Source: Chloroflexota bacterium (GTDB taxonomy: Bacteria; Chloroflexota; Limnocylindria; Limnocylindrales; CSP1-4). Taken from it: DNA of 5,138 bases. Location of the stretch: NCBI GenBank assembly GCA_025355255.1, contig JANYAA010000425.1, positions 1 through 5,138 of the forward strand, in the 5' to 3' direction. The notes under the pieces were generated by a model. It ran no database searches and was not told where the DNA came from. It worked only from the letters and a program-made list of their open reading frames with translations. Both the position numbers and the translations under genes were made by a program. Shown piece after piece: positions 1 to 5,138 of the stretch (the stretch's first letter is position 1; the number at the start of each line of letters is the position of its first letter).

Positions 1-1408
1 GGCGGGGCTGCCGTTCGCCGCGGTCACGCTGCCGCCGGAATGGACGATGCCGGTTGGCGCTGTGGCCGGCGTCGGGCTGGTGGCGGGGCTCGTCTGGCTG
101 GGCCGACGAAGGCGTCCACCCCGCACTGATGCAGCTGCCGAAGCCGCCAAGCCCTCTTCGCCACCCTCGGCGTGCAAGCTGGGCCGATTGGAACGCCTTG
201 CCGTCTGTCTCATCGCCCTGTCCGTGGCCGCCTGCGGGCTCGCGGTTGGCGATCTGTCCGGCCGCGCGGATCGCCTGGTCGTGCTCGATGTGGGCCAGGG
301 TGATGCGATCCTCGTGGAGAGCCGGGATGGCGCCCGAATGCTCGTCGATGGCGGGCCCGATCCTGCGCGCCTCCTTGCCGAGCTTGACGCGGTCATTTCG
401 CCGTGGGACCGGCGGCTCGATGTGATCGTCCTGACCCACCCGCACGAGGACCACGTGGCGGGGCTGGTCCGGGCGCTCGAGCGGTATCGGGTGGGCCGGG
501 TGTTTGAGCCCGGGATGCGAGGCAGCGGACCGGGCTGGCATGCGTGGGATGCGCTGCTCCGGCGTGGCGGCACGCCCTCTCGTGCTGTGCTGGCCCAGGG
601 CGACGTGCTGCATCTCGGATCCGTCACGCTGCGAGTGCTCTGGCCGCGGCGGGGCGAGGTGTCCGTGGATCCCGGCAGCACCGGTCGCGTCATCAATGAC
701 ACGTCCATCGTCCTGCTGGGCGAGGCGGACGGCCGCCGGTTCCTGCTCACCGGCGATGCCGAGGACAACGTGGACCCAGAGTTGATCGCCGCCGGACTGC
801 CGAGGGTGGACGTCCTGAAGGTTGCGCACCATGGCAGCGCCACCGCGACCAGCGCGGCGCTTCTCGCCGCTACGCGCCCGGCCGTCGCGCTCATTTCGGT
901 TGGCGCCGGCAACGACTACGGGCACCCGGCACCGCCCACGCTTGCGCGGCTGCGTCAGGTCGGCGCGCACGTCTACCGCACGGACCTCGACGGGCGCCTC
1001 GACGTCCGGTTCAACTCGAGCGGGGTCACAGTCTCGGCGACCGGCGCCAGGCGCACCGCCGCTACCCTCCCCTACCGGTACGATCCATCGCATGACCGTC
1101 CCCAGTCGCCACGAGGCGGCGCGCCTGCTGCTCTCGCTCCAGCCGCCGCCATGGCACCTGCGCCACGCGTGCGCCGTGGCGGACGTGGCCGCGTTCCTCG
1201 CGCGGGGCGTGGTCGCACGCGGGGTCGCCATCAACATGCTCGCGGTGGAAACCGCGGCGCTCCTGCACGATGTGGACAAGCTCCCGGCCGCCCGGACGCC
1301 CGGCCACCTCCGCCACGGCGACGGATCGGCTTCGTGGCTGGAGGCGAACGGGATGCCCGAATTGGCGCCGCTGGTCCGGGATCACCCGGTGACGCGGCTG
1401 GCGAATGA
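1..1408 (+). CDS. comEC: ComEC/Rec2 DNA-uptake channel, C-terminal part (5' partial)
   Basis: This is the end of ComEC, the inner-membrane channel that passes single-stranded DNA into the cell during natural transformation. The first complete codon is at 2 and the start lies outside the window. Residue numbers count from the ATG at 47. Visible are a membrane segment (about 1-18), an Arg/Pro/Ala-rich linker (19-46), a second membrane segment (about 49-67), and a ComEC-type metallo-beta-lactamase-like domain (about 76-330). That domain has VLDVGQGDAILVE, LVDGGP, the metal motif HPHEDH (131-136), NDTSIVLL, LLTGDAE, VAHHGS (260-264) and ISVGAGNDYGHP (284-294). Its metal-ligand residues look intact, consistent with a nuclease-like role. 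Recognisable sequence stops near 1040. The remaining 100 or so residues to the TGA at 1406-1408 are Arg/Gly/Pro/Ala-rich, lie over the HD gene, and are probably not native. The true end may be near 1095. Confidence 0.9.
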   Translation, partial: AGLPFAAVTLPPEWTMPVGAVAGVGLVAGLVWLGRRRRPPRTDAAAEAAKPSSPPSACKLGRLERLAVCLIALSVAACGLAVGDLSGRADRLVVLDVGQGDAILVESRDGARMLVDGGPDPARLLAELDAVISPWDRRLDVIVLTHPHEDHVAGLVRALERYRVGRVFEPGMRGSGPGWHAWDALLRRGGTPSRAVLAQGDVLHLGSVTLRVLWPRRGEVSVDPGSTGRVINDTSIVLLGEADGRRFLLTGDAEDNVDPELIAAGLPRVDVLKVAHHGSATATSAALLAATRPAVALISVGAGNDYGHPAPPTLARLRQVGAHVYRTDLDGRLDVRFNSSGVTVSATGARRTAATLPYRYDPSHDRPQSPRGGAPAALAPAAAMAPAPRVRRGGRGRVPRAGRGRTRGRHQHARGGNRGAPARCGQAPGRPDARPPPPRRRIGFVAGGERDARIGAAGPGSPGDAAGE

Positions 1409-1682
1409 CGCGGAGGCGGCAGCCGTCGCAGCGGCGGCACTGGCGGCGCGGGTCGTCACCTACGCGGACAAGCGCGCGGGGCAGGAGCTCGAGTCGATGG
1501 ACGACCGATTCCGCTCGTGGGCGCTGCGCTACCCGGACGGCTGGGACGCAGCCGTTGCCGCAGCCGTTGTGACCCGGGCGCAGGCGCTGGAACGCGATGT
1601 GTGCGCGGCGGCCGGGCTGGCACCGCAGCAGGTTCGGCGGCTGCGATGGTCACGGCGAGCGCTCCTTGAGGCCGCGCGATGA
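1092..1682 (+). CDS. HD-domain phosphohydrolase (196 aa), YqeK-like layout
   Basis: This is an HD-superfamily metal-dependent phosphohydrolase; the substrate is unknown. Candidate metal ligands are His25 (LRHACAVADVA), His59-Asp60 (ALLHDVDK), His75 (RHGDGSASWL), His98 (RDHPVTRL) and Asp126 (VVTYADKR). The order H-HD-H-H-D and the closing YADKR element resemble YqeK/HDIG-type enzymes, and YqeK hydrolyses Ap4A. I see too little to assign that activity. The ATG at 1092 is chosen because it keeps His25. The next in-frame ATG (1353) would remove the HD motif, although an automatic caller might prefer it because of the upstream comEC frame. No Shine-Dalgarno is visible before 1092, so translation may be coupled to comEC. 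The stop at 1680-1682 overlaps the holA start as ATGA. The C-terminal half is Ala-rich and helical-looking. The HD family call is firm; the function is open. Confidence 0.85.
   Translation: MTVPSRHEAARLLLSLQPPPWHLRHACAVADVAAFLARGVVARGVAINMLAVETAALLHDVDKLPAARTPGHLRHGDGSASWLEANGMPELAPLVRDHPVTRLANDAEAAAVAAAALAARVVTYADKRAGQELESMDDRFRSWALRYPDGWDAAVAAAVVTRAQALERDVCAAAGLAPQQVRRLRWSRRALLEAAR
1668..1671 (+). promoter_or_regulatory. Ribosome binding site of holA
   Basis: GAGG lies 7 nt before the ATG at 1679, inside the end of the HD gene. It supports this start and translational coupling through the ATGA overlap. Confidence 0.6.
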
Positions 1683-2755
1683 CCGGGGACGTGCCGGTGG
1701 TTGCCTACTTCTACGGCGACGACGGCTGGAGCATGGCCCGCGCGGTGGACGACATCGCGCGACGGATCGAGCAGGCCACGGGTGCCGCGCCGGACAGAAT
1801 GCGCCTGACCGGGAAGGAGGTGACGCTCGACACGATCACCGGGCCCGTTGCCACAGCGCCGATGTTTGGCGGCGGGACGATGGTGGTGGCCACGGATCCG
1901 CCGCCGCTCACCCGCTCCAAGGACTCGCGCGCCACGGTGGAGCGACTGCTCGCCACGGTGGCGCCCGGCAACGCCCTGGTGTTTCTCGAGGGGAAGACCG
2001 GTGGGCGCAAGCGCACGGCGTCCGCCGAGGACCTCGCAAAGCTGGTCGGGCAGGCCGGCGGCACGGTCAAGGCGTTCCCCATGCCCATGGGCTCGGGCCT
2101 CATCGGGTGGCTGAACAGCCGCGCCGCCGAGCTTGATGTCAAGCTCGAACCACCGGCCGTTCGTGATCTTGCGGAGCGCCTCGGCGGCCTCGTGACAGAG
2201 GGCGACGTGGACCGCAGCACGCTCGGCGAGACTGCCGTCCAGGAGCTGCGCAAGCTGTCGCTCTACCGGCTTGACGGCCCCGTGACGGTTGACGATGTCC
2301 GCGCGCTCGTCCCGGCTGCGGTGCCGGACTCGGCATGGGCATTCCTCGATGCGGTGTCGCTGCGCCGGATCGCACAGGTGGCGCCGCAGCTGGACCGGCT
2401 GCTCGAGACGCAGCCCGAACAGGTGCTCCTCGTCCAGCTCCACCGCCGGCTGCGCAGCCTGCTGATCGCCGCGGACCACATGTCGGCCGGCGGCACACCC
2501 GCCGGACTGCTCAAGCTGCTGGGCGGGGCCCCGTTCGTGGCTGACAAGACTGCCCAGCAGTCGCGCGCCTGGACGGTCGCCGAGCTGGAGACCGCGATCG
2601 ACGGCCTGGTGGAGCTTGACGCCACCCTTAAGGGGATCGGCACCACGGGCGCATCCGAAGGCCAGCGGCGCATGGCGTGGATCACCTGGGCGGCAACGTG
2701 CGTGGCGTCCTCGCGCGACGGGCCGCGTCGGCAGCTGTCCGCGCAACAGCGTTAG
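1679..2755 (+). CDS. holA: DNA polymerase III subunit delta
   Basis: This is the delta subunit of the DNA polymerase III clamp loader, which opens the beta sliding clamp and binds gamma/tau and delta-prime in the cytoplasm. At 358 aa it is the usual length for the family. The N-terminus begins with a beta strand and a YFYGDD turn (10-15), typical of delta. The block VFLEGKTGGRKR (101-112), followed by KAFPMPMGSGLIGWL (131-145), matches the AAA+-like domains I-II, with no Walker A motif, as expected for delta. A helical segment around ELRKLSLYRLDGPVTVDDVR (189-208) leads into domain III (about 215-345), which has AWAFLDAVSLRR and ELDATLKGIG (312-321). The start overlaps the HD stop. The TAG at 2753-2755 overlaps the stop of the opposing zinc-ribbon gene. 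The gene often sits after comEC in bacteria, which supports the call. Delta sequences diverge strongly, so the call rests on pattern plus context. Confidence 0.9.
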   Translation: MTGDVPVVAYFYGDDGWSMARAVDDIARRIEQATGAAPDRMRLTGKEVTLDTITGPVATAPMFGGGTMVVATDPPPLTRSKDSRATVERLLATVAPGNALVFLEGKTGGRKRTASAEDLAKLVGQAGGTVKAFPMPMGSGLIGWLNSRAAELDVKLEPPAVRDLAERLGGLVTEGDVDRSTLGETAVQELRKLSLYRLDGPVTVDDVRALVPAAVPDSAWAFLDAVSLRRIAQVAPQLDRLLETQPEQVLLVQLHRRLRSLLIAADHMSAGGTPAGLLKLLGGAPFVADKTAQQSRAWTVAELETAIDGLVELDATLKGIGTTGASEGQRRMAWITWAATCVASSRDGPRRQLSAQQR

Positions 2756-2997
2756 GACGAGGCGCGCTCCACGAGCATCGTGTCGCTCTCGATGGCGAAG
2801 ATGCAGCGGCCATCGCCCAGTGCAAGCGTGTCGATGAGGTCCGGCTCGACAAGCAGCTGGCTGCATGTGGCGCACAGGCTGCCGGGCACCGCGAAGCACA
2901 GGAGCTCCGTGCCGTCGGGCATTCGAAATGTCGCGTCGAACACCGACGCGGCAATCGCTTGGCCGCAGACGGGGCAGCGGGCTGACCGGCTCGACAT
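2752..2997 (-). CDS. Small zinc-ribbon protein (81 aa), unknown function
   Basis: I do not recognise a named gene. The 81-residue product has two CxxC pairs, CPVCG (Cys8, Cys11) and CATCS (Cys42, Cys45), about 30 residues apart. These would bind one zinc ion. Two further cysteines (34 and 65) are unlikely ligands. The run VPGSLCATCSQLLVEPDLID (37-56) recalls the second half of YgiT/MqsA-type zinc fingers, which often read VPxxVCxxCGE. Here there is no DNA-binding helix-turn-helix and no adjacent toxin gene. The ATG at 2997 is preferred over a GTG at 3072. It has GGAG 9 nt upstream, and the 25 extra residues from 3072 are Arg/Pro/Ser-rich without pattern. The gene is downstream of rsfS, separated by about 220 nt, so it may have its own promoter. 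Its TAA overlaps the holA TAG. No signal peptide or membrane segment is visible. Confidence 0.75.
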   Translation of the reverse strand: MSSRSARCPVCGQAIAASVFDATFRMPDGTELLCFAVPGSLCATCSQLLVEPDLIDTLALGDGRCIFAIESDTMLVERASS

Positions 2998-3006
2998 GTG
3001 CGAACG

Positions 3007-3010
3007 CTCC
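3007..3010 (-). promoter_or_regulatory. Ribosome binding site of the zinc-ribbon gene
   Basis: GGAG on the minus strand lies 9 nt before the ATG at 2997. It decides between this start and the upstream GTG at 3072. Confidence 0.5.
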
Positions 3011-3130
3011 GGTGGCGCCAGCCACAACGGCCGACGACCTGCGGAGGATGCTAGGGACCGGCCCCCATCCACGGCATGACCCAGGGGTACCGACCGCGGC
3101 CGTACTCAGCCAAAGAGGTGCGCAGCCGCC

Positions 3131-3165
3131 CCGGACCGGACCGGACGCAGGACCTCACAGGACCT
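3131..3165. repeat. Short tandem repeats: CCGGA x3 and CAGGACCT x2
   Basis: On the plus strand CCGGA occurs three times head to tail (3131-3145). CAGGACCT then occurs at 3148-3155 and again at 3158-3165, a 10-nt period, about one helical turn. The units share the GGACC core. This may be a protein-binding site, part of an RNA structure, or simple slippage in GC-rich DNA. Confidence 0.6.
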
Positions 3166-3179
3166 ACCAACAGCGGTAG
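3164..3179. other. Small inverted repeat
   Basis: CTACC (3164-3168) and GGTAG (3175-3179) form a 5-bp stem with a 6-nt loop. It sits 7 nt from the larger hairpin at 3187-3207. It is short enough to arise by chance, but its position next to the other repeats is notable. Confidence 0.4.
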
Positions 3180-3186
3180 CTTCCCC

Positions 3187-3207
3187 GGTCGGGTATAGGA
3201 CCCGACC
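3187..3207 (-). terminator. Perfect hairpin after rsfS, possible terminator
   Basis: GGTCGGGT (3187-3194) and ACCCGACC (3200-3207) are perfectly complementary, giving an 8-bp stem with a 5-nt loop. Read on the minus strand, the stem begins 9 nt after the rsfS TAG (3217-3219). This placement suits a terminator or an mRNA 3'-end-stabilising hairpin for the obg-nadD-rsfS transcript. No T-run follows (the next bases read GGGGAAG), so it is not a classical intrinsic terminator. Confidence 0.5.
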
Positions 3208-3216
3208 AGACCGCAC

Positions 3217-3657
3217 CTACTGGACGCGCACCACAACGCGCGCGGCGGACCAGTGGCGCTCCAGCTGGTAATAATCGCGCTCTGGCGGCGTGAACACGTG
3301 GACGATGACGGAGCCGAAGTCCACCAGGACCCAGTGCGAGCCAGGCGTGCCCTCACGCCCAATGGGCCGAACCTTCTCGTCGCGCAGACCAGAAATGATC
3401 CCGTCGGCAATGGCGTCGATCTGGCGCTCAGACCCGCCCGAGCAGATCACAAACGCGTCGGCCAGCGTGGTGAGGTCGCCGAGGTCCAGCAGCACGATGT
3501 CGGCCGCCTTCTTGTCCTCCGCGAGCTCGACGATCCGGCGGGCAAGGTCAAGCGGCGCGCGGTCGCCGGCGGGCACCGGGGTCTCGCGGGCGGGCAGGCC
3601 ATCCGGGCGCGGAGAGCTGGCGGACTCGGGTTCGATCACGTTGGCGGGATCCTCCAT
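3217..3657 (-). CDS. rsfS: Ribosomal silencing factor RsfS
   Basis: RsfS (formerly YbeB/Iojap) binds ribosomal protein uL14 on free 50S subunits and blocks joining with 30S, lowering translation under starvation. The conserved domain covers about residues 36-146: LDLARRIVELAEDKKAADIV (36-55), ADAFVICSGGSERQIDAIAD (66-85), PGSHWVLVDFGSVIVHVF (105-122) and YYQLERHW (129-136). All hallmark blocks are present. About 35 residues precede the domain and are Pro/Glu/Ser-rich. The ATG at 3657 lies 5 nt after the nadD stop and has no Shine-Dalgarno, so it probably depends on ribosomes finishing nadD. A GTG at 3576 (residue 28) is a possible shorter start. The gene follows obg-nadD, the usual bacterial neighbourhood. 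No yqeK lies between nadD and rsfS, unlike in many Firmicutes. Confidence 0.95.
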   Translation of the reverse strand: MEDPANVIEPESASSPRPDGLPARETPVPAGDRAPLDLARRIVELAEDKKAADIVLLDLGDLTTLADAFVICSGGSERQIDAIADGIISGLRDEKVRPIGREGTPGSHWVLVDFGSVIVHVFTPPERDYYQLERHWSAARVVVRVQ

Positions 3658-3662
3658 GGATG

Positions 3663-4349
3663 TCAGGCGTACAGGCGGTGATTGGCAATGTAGGCGGCGA
3701 CGGCGTCCGGCACGAGATAGCGGACGGAGCGCCCGACGGCGGCTCTGCGCCGCACCACGCTACCGGAGATCGGCAGGAGGAGCCCCGGCAAGAACGTGGC
3801 GCGGTCACCGCGGCCGGGGAAGCGGGCCTCAAGCCAGACGGCATCCAGCATGTCGTGGCCGGCGCGAGGCACCACGGCCAGCCGGGCCAGGTCCAAGATT
3901 CGCTTCGGCGACCGCCACGTGGCAAACCCGGCCAGCGCCTCCGCCGACAGAATCAGCCACGGCTCGCGGAGGCCCTGGGCGAGCAGCGCCTCCAGCGTAT
4001 CGACCGTGTAGGACGCTCCGCCGCGGCGCACCTCAATATCGCTTGCCGCAAACGACGGGTTGCCTGCGATGGCCAACTGCACCATGGCGAGACGGTCCGC
4101 CACGGGCGAGACAGGCCGGCCGGGCTTGTGCGGCGGCGTGGCTGCGGGGATAAACAGGACGCGCTCCAGCCCCAGCGTCTCGCGCGCCTCTTCCGCGATG
4201 GCGAGGTGGCCGTGGTGGATGGGGTCGAACGTGCCGCCAAGGATGCCGACGGAGCCGGGCTGGACCAGCGCGGGTGGCGTCGGAGTTGCCACCGAGTGGC
4301 CCGCCACCGCGTGGCCTGCGACGACCTCAGGGGTGCCGGCGTCGGTCAC
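3663..4349 (-). CDS. nadD: Nicotinate-nucleotide adenylyltransferase
   Basis: NadD joins nicotinate mononucleotide with ATP to make deamido-NAD and pyrophosphate, a step shared by de novo and salvage NAD synthesis. The 228-aa product shows the nucleotidyltransferase signature [12 protein letters not shown] (38-49), PPHK (72-75), [10 protein letters not shown] (114-123), a TW-x-P-x-R-I-L block (144-151) and the C-terminal ISGSVVRRR...[16 protein letters not shown] (194-221). Two positions differ from the family pattern. The usual Gly-x-Asp after the central strand is Ser135-Ala-Glu137, and the usual ISSTxIR is ISGSVVR. About 32 residues of low-complexity sequence precede the first strand. The start is GTG at 4349, overlapping the obg TGA as GTGA, with GAGG 7 nt upstream. 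This strongly favours that start despite the extension. Coupled expression with obg and rsfS is inferred. Confidence 0.93.
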   Translation of the reverse strand: MTDAGTPEVVAGHAVAGHSVATPTPPALVQPGSVGILGGTFDPIHHGHLAIAEEARETLGLERVLFIPAATPPHKPGRPVSPVADRLAMVQLAIAGNPSFAASDIEVRRGGASYTVDTLEALLAQGLREPWLILSAEALAGFATWRSPKRILDLARLAVVPRAGHDMLDAVWLEARFPGRGDRATFLPGLLLPISGSVVRRRAAVGRSVRYLVPDAVAAYIANHRLYA

Positions 4350-5138
4350 TCGCCAACCTCAGCGGGCTCCCAAGCAAGGACCGTCGTGCCGATCCTGACG
4401 TCGTCACCCGGGCGCACGCCGGCGCGGCGCAAGGCAGCGTCGATACCCGTCTTGAGCAGCTCGCGCTGGAACCGCTCGGCAGACTCCTCGTTGTCGAAGT
4501 TGGTCTGGCTCACAAGCCGCTCAATCCGCTTCCCGTGGATGACGTGCATCCCATCTTCGCGCTCAAGGGAGAAGCCGTCGTTGGCCGCCTCAAGCTTGTG
4601 GATCACAACGCCCGCCGGATCCGGCGGCGCGGCAAGCGTGGCGGCATCCGGGAGCAGCCCGCCCACGGCCTCACGCAGCGCGTCCAGACCCTCGCCGCTG
4701 TCCGCGGAGATCGCCACGACTCCGCGGCCGGCCGCGCGCATTGCGGCCTCGAAGATCGGCCACGACTCCCGCGCCTCGGGGAGGTCCATCTTGTTGAACA
4801 CCACGAGCTGCGGCTTGGCCAGCAGCGCCGGGTCGTGCGCCTCCAGCTCGTCGCGGATCACGTTGTGGTCCCACACCGGGTCTCGAGACGCGCCATCCAC
4901 GATGTGCAGCAGCACGCGCGTCCGCTCAACGTGGCGCAGGAACGCGTGGCCGAGACCGGCGCCGGTGGAGGCGCCCTCGATCAGCCCCGGCACGTCCGCG
5001 ATGGTGGGCTTGCGACCGTCCGAGATGCCCAGATCCATCACGCCGAGGTTTGGCTCCAGTGTGGTAAACGGGTAGGCGGCGATCTTCGGCGTGGCTGCCG
5101 TGAGCGCAGCGAGCAGCGTGGACTTCCCCGCGTTGGGT
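4346..5138 (-). CDS. obg: GTPase Obg/CgtA, C-terminal part (5' partial)
   Basis: Obg is an essential ribosome-associated GTPase acting in 50S assembly and in the (p)ppGpp-linked stress response. The window holds the last 263 residues; the first complete codon is at 5137-5135. The sequence enters inside the P-loop (PNAGKST, residues 1-7). It continues with switch I ([12 protein letters not shown], 22-33), G3 ([11 protein letters not shown], 47-57), G4 (NKMD, 115-118) and G5 ([12 protein letters not shown], 143-154). An OCT domain follows (about 188-257), with [28 protein letters not shown] and [11 protein letters not shown]. The glycine-rich N-terminal Obg fold lies outside the window. The OCT domain is absent from some lineages such as Escherichia coli, so it is a useful taxonomic hint. 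The stop overlaps the nadD GTG start. All visible GTPase motifs look intact. Confidence 0.96.
   Translation of the reverse strand, partial: PNAGKSTLLAALTAATPKIAAYPFTTLEPNLGVMDLGISDGRKPTIADVPGLIEGASTGAGLGHAFLRHVERTRVLLHIVDGASRDPVWDHNVIRDELEAHDPALLAKPQLVVFNKMDLPEARESWPIFEAAMRAAGRGVVAISADSGEGLDALREAVGGLLPDAATLAAPPDPAGVVIHKLEAANDGFSLEREDGMHVIHGKRIERLVSQTNFDNEESAERFQRELLKTGIDAALRRAGVRPGDDVRIGTTVLAWEPAEVGE
4357..4360 (-). promoter_or_regulatory. Ribosome binding site of nadD
   Basis: GAGG on the minus strand lies 7 nt before the GTG at 4349, the same geometry as at holA. It decides for the GTG start that overlaps the obg stop. Confidence 0.6.

Larger units (their letters stand above)
2998..3216. 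other. Gene-free stretch between rsfS and the zinc-ribbon gene
   Basis: These 219 nt are the longest non-coding stretch in the window. They hold a perfect hairpin next to the rsfS stop (3187-3207), a smaller hairpin (3164-3179), three tandem CCGGA units (3131-3145), a repeated CAGGACCT (3148-3165), and the ribosome binding site of the downstream gene. No coding frame here has a recognisable protein pattern. I see no tRNA T-arm, no signal-recognition-particle RNA core and no clear -35/-10 pair. An untranslated leader or a small structured RNA on the minus strand is possible. Confidence 0.6.

Noticed and set aside
2752..2997. Antitoxin of a toxin-antitoxin pair (MqsA/YgiT type)
   Set aside because: No toxin gene is adjacent and the protein is too short to carry the DNA-binding domain of MqsA.
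1529..3025. Open frame of 498 codons on the minus strand, opposite the HD gene and holA
   Set aside because: It is His/Arg/Gly-rich with no domain pattern, lies wholly antisense to well-supported genes, and overlaps the zinc-ribbon gene in another frame. Long antisense open frames are common in DNA this rich in G+C.
2998..3072. Longer zinc-ribbon protein starting at a GTG at 3072 (106 aa)
   Set aside because: The extra 25 residues show no pattern, while the ATG at 2997 has GGAG at a good distance.
3195..3200. Minus-strand -10 promoter element CTATAC/TATACC in the hairpin loop
   Set aside because: No -35-like hexamer lies about 17 nt upstream, and the bases belong to the hairpin loop.
3057..3216. 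tRNA, 4.5S RNA or RNase P RNA in the spacer
   Set aside because: No GGTTCRA-type T-arm, no GGAAGGAAGC-like signal-recognition-particle core, and no conserved RNase P core could be found on either strand.
3290..4153. Open frame of 287 codons on the plus strand, opposite rsfS and nadD
   Set aside because: Arg/Ser/Pro-rich translation with no pattern, antisense to two conserved genes.
3660..5075. Open frame of 471 codons on the plus strand, opposite nadD and obg
   Set aside because: No recognisable motif. The opposite strand carries unmistakable NadD and Obg signatures in the right order.

Overview
The window is a gene-dense stretch of a high-GC bacterial chromosome (roughly 70% G+C by eye, strong G/C preference at third codon positions, GTG used as a start). 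It carries housekeeping genes and shows no mobile, phage, CRISPR or rRNA/tRNA signal. Gene content and order (comEC - HD protein - holA facing obg - nadD - rsfS), together with an Obg that carries a C-terminal OCT domain, would fit Chloroflexota or a related high-GC Gram-positive-type lineage. That placement is an inference from synteny and composition and has not been tested.

Plus-strand block (1-2755): the 3' part of comEC (last membrane segments plus the metallo-beta-lactamase-like domain, open at the left edge), then an HD-domain phosphohydrolase of about 196 aa, then holA (DNA polymerase III delta). HD and holA are coupled by an ATGA overlap with a good Shine-Dalgarno sequence. The comEC/HD junction is odd. 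The comEC frame stays open 317 nt into the HD gene, while a neighbouring frame has a TGA lying exactly across the HD start codon.

Minus-strand block (2752-5138, read right to left): the 3' part of obg (G domain from the P-loop onward plus OCT domain, cut by the right edge), nadD (GTG start overlapping the obg stop), rsfS (5 nt after nadD), then about 220 nt without a gene but with hairpins and short repeats, then a small zinc-ribbon protein gene. Obg and RsfS act on the ribosomal large subunit, and NadD makes the NAD precursor deamido-NAD. The obg-nadD-rsfS cluster is a well-known bacterial arrangement.

The two blocks converge with their stop codons overlapping at 2752-2755, leaving no space for a terminator between them. 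I found no convincing new multi-gene system. The points most worth checking are the comEC/HD junction, the repeat- and hairpin-rich intergenic stretch at 2998-3216, the orphan zinc-ribbon gene, and the altered motif in NadD.
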